From contig NZ_JACHVS010000001.1 of NCBI RefSeq assembly GCF_014190875.1, positions 2,418,001 to 2,482,000 of the forward strand: a stretch of DNA of 64,000 nucleotides, read 5' to 3'. Under the pieces are notes generated by a model. It saw only the letters and a program-made list of their open reading frames with translations. It searched no databases and was not told the origin of the DNA. Each line of letters opens with the position of its first letter. Within the stretch, counting starts at the first letter, position 1. Below are positions 57,640 to 64,000 of this stretch, piece after piece. Position numbers and translations under genes: made by a program. Source of the stretch: Paeniglutamicibacter cryotolerans (GTDB lineage Bacteria; Actinomycetota; Actinomycetes; Actinomycetales; Micrococcaceae).

Positions 57640-59477
57640 GGGTCCTCCGTCGATGCCGGCCGCAGCCGGGGTGAGAGGATTCCGGTAGCCGGAACGAACA
57701 CCTCGACCCGGAATCCGCCCCCGGGTGTCGGGCCGTGGTGCAGCGTGCCGCCGGCCAGTGCCGTTTCCTCGGCGAGGCCCAGCAGCCCGAATCCGGTCCC
57801 CGTCCCGGGGGCAGTGGTGCCGGGGCCGTTCTCCACCAGGACCCGGGCGCCCGGGACGTCGGATGCCAGCCGCACCCGCACCACGCTTCCCGGTGCATGC
57901 CGGGCCGCGTTGAACAGGGCCTCGGCCAGAGCCCGGAACAGCAGCGGCGGCAGCGCCGTGTCATAGGCCGCGGTGTTTTCCAGGTCCAGCACGAGCCCCG
58001 CGGCAGACAGGGTTTCCAGCAGCCGGGCCAGGGTGCCGTCATCGACCCGGGTGGCGCGCTCGGCGTCCTCCCGCAGCAGCGCATGGATGGTTTCACCGGA
58101 TTCCAGCCCCACTGCATCGATGATGGAAAGGGCGCGGCGGGCGCCATCGGGATCGGTGTCGAGCAGCGCGGCAGCGGCATTCGCCTGGATCGCCATCGCC
58201 CCGATCGAATGGCTGGTGGCATCGTGCAGGGCCCGGGCCAAGACGAGCTTCTCCCCGGCCAGCGCTGCATCGAAGATGGCGCTGAATTCGGCTTCCAGGT
58301 CCCGGGCCACGGCAAGCGCGTCGAGTTCGTCGACCCGGTATCCGGACCAGGCCCGCGCGCAGAAGGCAGACAACGCGACGGTGCCGATGTTCACCGGCAG
58401 GTTGACCGGATCGCGCAGCAGCAAGGCGATCGCCAGCGCCGTGGTGAACAGCGCGAAGAGGATCCCCGCGCCCCGGCCCCCGCGCAGCATCAACTGCCAA
58501 GTGAGGCAGGCGTACATCGCGGCGATCGCCAGGCACTGGGGCAGCCCGGTGCCCGTCAACGGCACCAGGGCCAGGAAGCAGGCAGCGGCGGCTCCGGCGA
58601 GGAGCGGCAGATAGCGGCTCAGACAGGTGGCAAGCAGCAACAGCGCGGCGAGAAGCCGGACCCGGGCGTCCCAGCCCGGGTCGGTGAGCAGGTACTCGGC
58701 CACCAGCAGTGTGGCGAGCAGCGTCATGCCGATGACCCAGGGGCCTTCTCGCCGCGAGTTCGACGGCGGCATCGGCCCGGCGGCCGGGGCCGGGGCGGCA
58801 TGCAGGAAGAGGAGTGCCTCGCGCAGCCGGGAAACTGCGGCCGCGCCGGTGCTCTGGACCGCGTCGATCTTCCCCCGGTCGAGGTCGGCTGCCGCCTCGG
58901 ATGCCAGCTTCCGGATCAGGGCGACTGCAGCTTCGATATCGGTGACGAACCGCCGCTGCACCTCCTCGAGCCCGGAACCGGCCAGGGACAGGGCGTGCTT
59001 GCCCGATCGCGTTGCATCAGCGCCCTGGTCCCGGCCCAGGCCGATCGGGCGCCGTCGGCCCGGCGGCGCACCAGCCTCCCGAAACCGAAGGCGGCGAGGT
59101 AGAGCAGCGCGGCGAAGAAGGCGTCGGCCGCTGTGGCCCCCAGCTGCGGGATGGACAGCGTGGCAAGCAGCGGGGCCAGCGCGCAGACGGCAAACCGGTG
59201 CCGCAGGTTCCGTCCGCAGCCGAAGGCGATAATGAGCACCGGAATCATCGGGGCAGCGCTTGCGGTGGGGATCCCCAACAACGCCCCGGCCCCGAGCAAC
59301 AGGGAGGCGCCCACGGCGGAGACCAGCGGTGTGCGGCGGTGCAGCAGCGCCACGGCGGCCCATCCGGCCGCCAGATACAGGTGTCCGTGGCCGTCGAAGG
59401 CCAGCAGTCCCGCGGCCCAGAGCCCCGAGCACAGTGCCACCGACCACTCGTCGCCGGAGAATCGGAGCCTGCCCATA
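57636..59477 (-). pseudogene. NarL-type sensor histidine kinase, frameshifted
   Basis: The N-terminal part (MGRLRFSGDEWSVALCS, four hydrophobic helices, to GTRALMQRDR) is in one frame from ATG 59477; the rest (GKHALSLAGSGLEEVQRRFV onwards, second group of helices, phospho-His region ALHDATSHSIGAMAIQANAA, ATPase end FGLLGLAEE) is in another. The switch is at the C-run 59002-59004: one added C would restore a single chain of about 613 residues. So either a true mutation, a phase-variable site or a sequencing error. The upstream TACCCT box 7 bases before the ATG suggests a leaderless mRNA. The catalytic half is otherwise intact. Confidence 0.7.
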
Positions 59478-59484
59478 GTCAGCA

Positions 59485-59490
59485 GGGTAG
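59485..59490 (-). promoter_or_regulatory. -10 box for leaderless kinase gene
   Basis: TACCCT on the minus strand, 7 bases before ATG 59477. Confidence 0.45.
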
Positions 59491-59653
59491 GGGGCTGCGT
59501 CGTGTTGCACGAGCGACCCGGGGATGACCCGGCATCCTCCGGGAGTAGGTGTCTGCTCGGTGCCCCGCGCCGGATCACGGGATCCGGGTCCCCGGGGCAG
59601 GGTGGCGGCAACGGAACCGCAGGGCCGGTTCCCCTGGACGAAGGCGGCAGGAC

Positions 59654-60391
59654 ATGAAAACACCATGCAGGGAACTCGATCCGGTACCCGCGGGAGCCAT
59701 GGAGCGGTGGGGAGTGGCCTGCCTGCTGGCCGTCCCGCTGTTGGCCGCCGTGATGGACATGCTGCGCATGTGGTCCGAGGGCGATGGCGCGATCACCGGT
59801 GGGATCGGGGAGCCCGAGGCCGGGGCGAGGGCCCTGGCCTCGGTGGCGGCATGCCCCGGCCCCATGGCCGCCGCCACCATCCTGGCTTTCGCCACGGCCT
59901 TCGTGGCGATCCCGGCGCTGCCGGCGATCTGGAGGCTGACCCGTCCGGGGCTGCCGGTACTTGCCGTGGTGCTTGCCGCAGTGGGCTCCTGCTTCGTGCT
60001 GGGCCGCGTCATCCACACCTGCGTGTACTTCACCTGGACCCTGTTCATGGCCACCCGGCTGCCGCTGGAGCAGGCGGTGGGCATCGACTCGGAGATGAAC
60101 GGATTCTGGCCGGTAAACATGGTCATCGTCCCGACCATCCTGGGCCTGGTGCTGTGGCTGCCCCTGTTGGCTGTTGCCCTCTACCGGGCCGGGCGGATCC
60201 CGCTGTGGGCGATGATCCTGATCCTGGTGGTCAATGTCGCGTTGATCGTCTTGGGAAGCTCCTACGCCACGGCTGTGGCCATGGGCCTGGGAACGCTCAT
60301 CGGGTTGCTGCCACTGGCCCGCGGGGCACTGGATCCGTCACCGGCGGCTTCTCCGGACCGGCGGGCACCGGCGCGGCCCTCCCTTCCCTGA
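59654..60391 (+). CDS. Membrane protein of unknown function
   Basis: 245 residues, six predicted helices (about 17-35, 70-90, 98-118, 155-175, 185-205, 210-228) with an acidic loop after the first. No family is recognised; the layout recalls DUF4386-type small polytopic proteins. It is divergent from the two-component system, which may control it. ATG 59654 chosen as the first in the hydrophobic context; upstream in-frame codons look non-coding. The tail is Pro/Ala/Arg rich. Confidence 0.6.
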   Translation: MKTPCRELDPVPAGAMERWGVACLLAVPLLAAVMDMLRMWSEGDGAITGGIGEPEAGARALASVAACPGPMAAATILAFATAFVAIPALPAIWRLTRPGLPVLAVVLAAVGSCFVLGRVIHTCVYFTWTLFMATRLPLEQAVGIDSEMNGFWPVNMVIVPTILGLVLWLPLLAVALYRAGRIPLWAMILILVVNVALIVLGSSYATAVAMGLGTLIGLLPLARGALDPSPAASPDRRAPARPSLP

Positions 60392-60499
60392 ACCGGCGTC
60401 GACGCACTTGCCCGGGGGAGCGGCATGGTTCCGGCTTTGGCCGGGACCGCGCCATGTCACATCGCGACCCGAGTTCAGGTCGGTGGCAGCTACAGCGGT

Positions 60500-60505
60500 T
60501 AGGCT
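60500..60505 (+). promoter_or_regulatory. -10 box for leaderless YciI gene
   Basis: TAGGCT, 6 bases before ATG 60512. Confidence 0.55.
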
Positions 60506-60511
60506 GGCCCC

Positions 60512-60811
60512 ATGAGTGTTTTCGCAGTCGAATACGTATATGCAGCAGATTCCGAAGCGGTCCGGGACGAGCACCGCCCCACACACCGGGCCTTCCTGAC
60601 CGGGCTGACCGCCGAAACCGGGGACGTCGCGTTGATCGCAGCCGGCCCCTACACCGATGGCAGCGGCGCCCTGCTGATGTTCTCCGCACCGGAGGAAGCA
60701 GTCCTGGCCGCCACGTTGAAAAACGATCCCTTTGCCGTCCACGGCACCATCAGTGCCCTGCGCATCACCGCGTGGGCGCCCGTGACTGGTGAGCTTAAGC
60801 ACCACGCCTAA
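60512..60811 (+). CDS. YciI-family protein
   Basis: 99 residues with the YciI fold: FAVEYVYAAD, R-P-x-H-R-A-F-L near residue 25, LIAAGPYTDGSGALLMF and a terminal ITAW strand. The His in the R-x-x-H-x-x-F segment and an Asp are the proposed catalytic residues of the family. Function unknown. Leaderless promoter. Confidence 0.87.
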   Translation: MSVFAVEYVYAADSEAVRDEHRPTHRAFLTGLTAETGDVALIAAGPYTDGSGALLMFSAPEEAVLAATLKNDPFAVHGTISALRITAWAPVTGELKHHA

Positions 60812-60898
60812 GGCTTCGGCCCCGCCGATGCGGGCGGGAGGCTGGAACCGGGTGGCAAAGACCGTGCCGATCCCGGCCTTTCTTGCCGCAGCGGGGTG

Positions 60899-60904
60899 GA
60901 TAAT
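60899..60904 (+). promoter_or_regulatory. -10 box of ispG
   Basis: GATAAT; leader of about 35 bases with GGAGG at 60936-60940. Confidence 0.55.
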
Positions 60905-60945
60905 GGATACAGCTTTGCAATAGTCCCCACCACACGGAGGAAACA

Positions 60946-62112
60946 TTGACCTCGGTCAGCCTCGGAATGCCTTCGGCACCGCCACCAGTCCTTGCCCCGC
61001 GCCGTAAGACGCGCCAGATCAAGGTCGGATCGGTCGGGGTTGGTTCCGACTACCCGATCAGCATCCAGTCGATGACGACGACCCCGACCACCGACATCAA
61101 CGCGACGCTGCAGCAAATCGCCGAACTGACGGCGACCGGCTGCGACATCGTGCGTGTTGCGTGCCCCTCGGCCGACGACGCGGCTGCCCTGCCGATCATC
61201 GCCAAGAAGTCGCAGATTCCGGTGATCGCCGACATCCACTTCCAGCCGAAGTACGTCTTCGCCGCGATCGAGGCCGGCTGCGCCGCCGTCCGCGTGAACC
61301 CGGGCAACATTCGCAAGTTCGATGACCAGATCAAGGAAATCGCCAAGGCCGCCACCGACCACGGCACCTCGATCCGCATCGGCGTCAACGCCGGTTCGTT
61401 GGATCCGCGCCTGCTGGCCAAGTACGGCAAGGCCACCCCGGAGGCGCTGGTCGAATCCGCCGTCTGGGAGGCCTCGCTGTTCGAAGAACACGGCTTCCAC
61501 GACTTCAAGATCTCGGTCAAGCACAATGACCCGGTGGTCATGGTCCGCGCCTACGAGCTGCTCGCACAGCGCGGGGACTGGCCGTTGCACCTGGGCGTTA
61601 CCGAGGCCGGACCGGCCTTCCAGGGCACCATCAAGTCGGCCACCGCCTTCGGCGCACTGCTGGCCCGGGGCATCGGCGACACCATCCGCGTCTCGCTCTC
61701 CGCCCCGCCCGTGGAGGAGATCAAGGTCGCCAACCAGATCCTGCAGTCGCTGAACCTGCGCCCGCGCAAGCTGGAAATCGTCTCCTGCCCCTCCTGCGGC
61801 CGCGCCCAAGTGGACGTCTACACGCTGGCCGAACAGGTCACCGCCGGACTCGAGGGCATGGATGTCCCGCTGCGCGTCGCCGTCATGGGCTGTGTCGTCA
61901 ACGGACCGGGTGAGGCCCGCGAGGCCGACCTCGGCGTGGCCTCCGGCAACGGCAAGGGCCAGATCTTCGTCAAGGGCGAGGTCATCAAGACGGTGCCCGA
62001 GGACCAGATCGTCGAAACACTGATCGAAGAGGCTATGCGCCTCGCCGAGGAAATGGGAGGCCCGGATGGCGAGAATACTGTCCAGGGTGGCCCCGTGGTT
62101 TCCGTCAGCTAA
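60946..62112 (+). CDS. ispG: 4-hydroxy-3-methylbut-2-enyl-diphosphate synthase
   Basis: 388 residues. TTG start with GGAGGAAAC upstream. Iron-sulfur enzyme of the isoprenoid pathway that acts after Dxr: [43 protein letters not shown], cluster ligands C-P-S-C-G-R and the third Cys in [16 protein letters not shown], then [17 protein letters not shown]. Its 3' end overlaps the GNAT gene by 47 bases. Confidence 0.97.
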   Translation: MTSVSLGMPSAPPPVLAPRRKTRQIKVGSVGVGSDYPISIQSMTTTPTTDINATLQQIAELTATGCDIVRVACPSADDAAALPIIAKKSQIPVIADIHFQPKYVFAAIEAGCAAVRVNPGNIRKFDDQIKEIAKAATDHGTSIRIGVNAGSLDPRLLAKYGKATPEALVESAVWEASLFEEHGFHDFKISVKHNDPVVMVRAYELLAQRGDWPLHLGVTEAGPAFQGTIKSATAFGALLARGIGDTIRVSLSAPPVEEIKVANQILQSLNLRPRKLEIVSCPSCGRAQVDVYTLAEQVTAGLEGMDVPLRVAVMGCVVNGPGEAREADLGVASGNGKGQIFVKGEVIKTVPEDQIVETLIEEAMRLAEEMGGPDGENTVQGGPVVSVS

Positions 62113-62971
62113 AAGCCGGCGTACCCCCGGGGAACCCCTCACGGAGTCCATCCGCGTCCTAGCAGACGCCGACACTCCGGCCCTGCGCGCGCTCATCGCA
62201 CGGGACCCGGTATCCAATATTTTCATGGACGCCCAGCTCGATGCCATCGGTGGCGCGGGGCCCGCTTCCTCGGGCTCCTTCGTCCTCGGACGCTTCGACG
62301 GCGGCCTGTTGATTTCAGCCTGCTGGGTGGGCGCCAATCTGGTGCCGATCCAGATGACCGGGGAGGACGCCGCCGAGTTCGCCCGGGTGCTGGTCCCCAT
62401 GGGACGGCACTACGCCTCGATCTTCGGCCCTTCGGCCGCCGTCCTTGGACTGTGGCAGGGGCTGGGCGAGGGCACTCAGCGGGCCTTCGACGTGCGTGAG
62501 CACCAGCCCCTGATGGTGCTGGATGCAGCCCCGCAGGTGGCGCCGAACAAGGCCTTGCGGATCAGCCACGAGGGCGAGTTCGAGTTGCTGCTGCCGGCCT
62601 GTGCCGCCATGTTCGAGGAGGAACTGGGCTACTCGCCACTGGCGGCCGGTGGGTCCTACTACCGTTCGAGGGTGCGCAGCCTGATGCGCCAGGGGCACTC
62701 GATGGTTGACATCAGGGACGGAGAAATCAGGTTCAAGGCCGAACTGGGCACCGTCTCGGCCAGGGCAACCCAGATCCAGGGCGTCTGGATGAACCCGAAA
62801 TACCGCGGCCAGGGTTCAGCGGCGGCCTACATGTCGGCCGTGGCCGGATACGCGTTGTCGCTGGCCCCGGTGACCAGCCTGTACGTCAACGACTACAACG
62901 CCCCCGCCCTGGCCACATATAAAAAGGTCGGATTCGAAGTGGTCGGGGAATTCGCCACCGTGCTGTTCTGA
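62066..62971 (+). CDS. GNAT acetyltransferase with DUF4081-type N-terminal domain
   Basis: 301 residues. N-terminal domain ([20 protein letters not shown], core [15 protein letters not shown]) typical of the actinobacterial DUF4081 proteins that follow ispG, then a GNAT domain with [34 protein letters not shown] (core [11 protein letters not shown]) and [22 protein letters not shown] 62066 inside ispG has GGGAGG 5 bases upstream; the unusually long overlap indicates tight coupling. Equivalent to the gene after gcpE in mycobacteria; substrate unknown. Confidence 0.9.
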   Translation: MARILSRVAPWFPSAKSRRTPGEPLTESIRVLADADTPALRALIARDPVSNIFMDAQLDAIGGAGPASSGSFVLGRFDGGLLISACWVGANLVPIQMTGEDAAEFARVLVPMGRHYASIFGPSAAVLGLWQGLGEGTQRAFDVREHQPLMVLDAAPQVAPNKALRISHEGEFELLLPACAAMFEEELGYSPLAAGGSYYRSRVRSLMRQGHSMVDIRDGEIRFKAELGTVSARATQIQGVWMNPKYRGQGSAAAYMSAVAGYALSLAPVTSLYVNDYNAPALATYKKVGFEVVGEFATVLF

Positions 62972-63030
62972 GCGGCGGGTGGCTTGTTGCCCGCTCGGGA
63001 GACCCCCGGGATTTCGAGAGCCGGCACGGG

Positions 63031-63036
63031 TAGAAT
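63031..63036 (+). promoter_or_regulatory. -10 box near start of lipoprotein gene
   Basis: TAGAAT, 9 bases before ATG 63046, so the mRNA would be leaderless or nearly so. Confidence 0.5.
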
Positions 63037-63045
63037 GGCAACCCC

Positions 63046-63813
63046 ATGACAGATTTCACCGCCCCCGTTTTCCTCCGCCCGGCTTTCAAGCGATCCCTCG
63101 GCATGTCCATGGCTGTTTCGGCGTTGGGGCTGGCCCTGCTGCTGTCCGGCTGTTCCTCGGGAAACCCTGTTCCGGATCCTTCGGGGGGTACCGGCACTGT
63201 GACCCCGCCGGCGGAACTCGGGAAACTCGACGCATCTGTGCTCGAGGACGTGGCACGGACTTTCGCCGCTGAGCATCCCGGTTCCAAGATGCTGGACGGG
63301 GCCCAGATCCGCGCCCAGATACCGGCGACCGAGAAGTGGCTCAAGACGGTGGTCATCGAACCCGAGCGCTGTGGCTACTATGGCGGGCAGAGCCTGACCG
63401 AGCAGCTTGCCGTGGCCGAGCTGGCGGTCGTGACGCTTCCGCGAGCCGAGGGGCAGCAATCCGCGCAAATCACCGTGTCCTCCTATCGGGAGGCCGAAAC
63501 GCTGGTCGCCGACATCTCCACCCAGCAGTACCTGGACAAGGACTGCGGGACGTTCAGCGTGACCAGTGGCGGCCAGACGGTGAAGAACAGGATCGAGGCG
63601 GTCCCCGTTGATTCTTCCGCGCCGTACGGTTCGGGCATCCTGGCCACGGCGACCAGCGGGAAAAAGACCACCAGGAACCTGACGGTCAGGGCAGTCGATG
63701 GGAACGTCATGGTGACCTCCACCCGTGATGCCGGTTCCGATGTCGCCGCGGCCACCCAGGCGGCGCAGACCGACGTCGAGCGGATGCTCGAGCTCCTGCG
63801 CGCCCGCGGCTAG
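63046..63813 (+). CDS. Lipoprotein of unknown function
   Basis: 255 residues with a long N-region, hydrophobic core MAVSALGLALLL and lipobox LLSGC, so it is anchored to the outer face of the membrane. The mature part has two Cys (ERCGYYGG and DKDCGTF) that could form a disulfide, and beta-rich sequence without a recognised motif. Solitary gene after the GNAT gene. Confidence 0.72.
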   Translation: MTDFTAPVFLRPAFKRSLGMSMAVSALGLALLLSGCSSGNPVPDPSGGTGTVTPPAELGKLDASVLEDVARTFAAEHPGSKMLDGAQIRAQIPATEKWLKTVVIEPERCGYYGGQSLTEQLAVAELAVVTLPRAEGQQSAQITVSSYREAETLVADISTQQYLDKDCGTFSVTSGGQTVKNRIEAVPVDSSAPYGSGILATATSGKKTTRNLTVRAVDGNVMVTSTRDAGSDVAAATQAAQTDVERMLELLRARG

Positions 63814-63962
63814 GAGTCCCCGGACGGCCGGAGGGTAGTTCTCCCCATTCAAAAGGTCGGGATGGTCGCCACCGGGCCTGTAGGGTTTAGCGCAAGAGGA
63901 AGTTAGGCCAATCAATCGCCTAAGTCCAGTCCCAGGAACTCCAGCACGAGGTAACGATCATC

Positions 63963-64000
63963 ATGAAGAAGACAGCTTTCCTTGCCCTTCCCTTCGCAGC
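63963..64000 (+). CDS. Start of a secreted protein (3' end outside window)
   Basis: Only twelve codons are visible: M-K-K-T-A-F-L-A-L-P-F-A, the start of a signal peptide. GAGG lies 10 bases before the ATG. Nothing can be said of the product. Confidence 0.55.
   Translation, partial: MKKTAFLALPFA

Overview
The window looks like a chromosomal segment of a high-GC Gram-positive actinobacterium, most likely of the family Micrococcaceae (Arthrobacter / Paeniglutamicibacter type). Reasons: strong G/C bias at third codon positions, many GTG starts and 4-base GTGA/ATGA gene overlaps, glycine-tRNA ligase of the single-chain type, the actinobacterial order dxr - rseP - ispG - GNAT, a lipase-maturation-factor protein, and many genes whose -10 box sits 6-7 bases before the start codon (leaderless mRNAs). 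The family name is inference; no database search was possible.

Layout. 1-10.1 kb: end of a methionine sulfhydrylation pair (metY-metX), small hydrolases, a GntR/membrane-protein operon, a decayed and an intact DMT exporter gene, glyS and a GNAT-like gene. 10.2-12.4 kb: an unassigned membrane-protein operon. 12.6-21.8 kb: an IclR-type catabolic cluster consisting of a cupin-like protein, a Rieske oxygenase, a HisC-like aminotransferase, a complete polar amino-acid ABC importer, an IclR regulator, an FMN alpha-hydroxy-acid dehydrogenase and a GlcD-like FAD dehydrogenase, with three matching operator palindromes in the divergent promoter. 21.9-26.4 kb: housekeeping dusB-dgt-dnaG. 26.5-36 kb: two identical tRNA-Asn genes around a lipase maturation factor and an ABC-F ATPase, then a holin-like membrane protein, an unusual CDP-alcohol phosphotransferase, a DMT transporter, two GT4 glycosyltransferases on either side of a CAU-anticodon tRNA, and a secreted M23 peptidase. 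36-41.3 kb: rpsB-tsf-pyrH-frr-cdsA and a DivIVA-repeat protein. 41.5-47.6 kb: a LytS/LytTR two-component system between two sodium:solute symporters, each with its own small membrane partner. 47.7-54.2 kb: a Lrp-type regulator divergent from a branched-chain 2-oxoacid dehydrogenase E1-E2 operon, then acyl-CoA dehydrogenase and MaoC genes. 54.3-63 kb: dxr-rseP and ispG-GNAT, split by a NarL-type two-component system whose kinase gene is frameshifted. 63-64 kb: a lipoprotein and the start of a secreted protein.

How the genes work together: two blocks point to carboxylic-acid scavenging (monocarboxylate symporters under a LytS/LytTR pair; branched-chain oxoacid, acyl-CoA and enoyl-CoA steps). 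The 12.6-21.8 kb cluster would import an amino-acid-like compound and interconvert its amino, oxo and hydroxy acids, with an oxygenase acting on it or on a product; its substrate is unknown and it is the best candidate here for an undescribed pathway. Three places deserve a check for true sequence versus sequencing error: a 7-G tract that fuses E1-alpha to E1-beta, a C-tract frameshift in a histidine kinase, and a 12-G tract in a ribosome-binding region.
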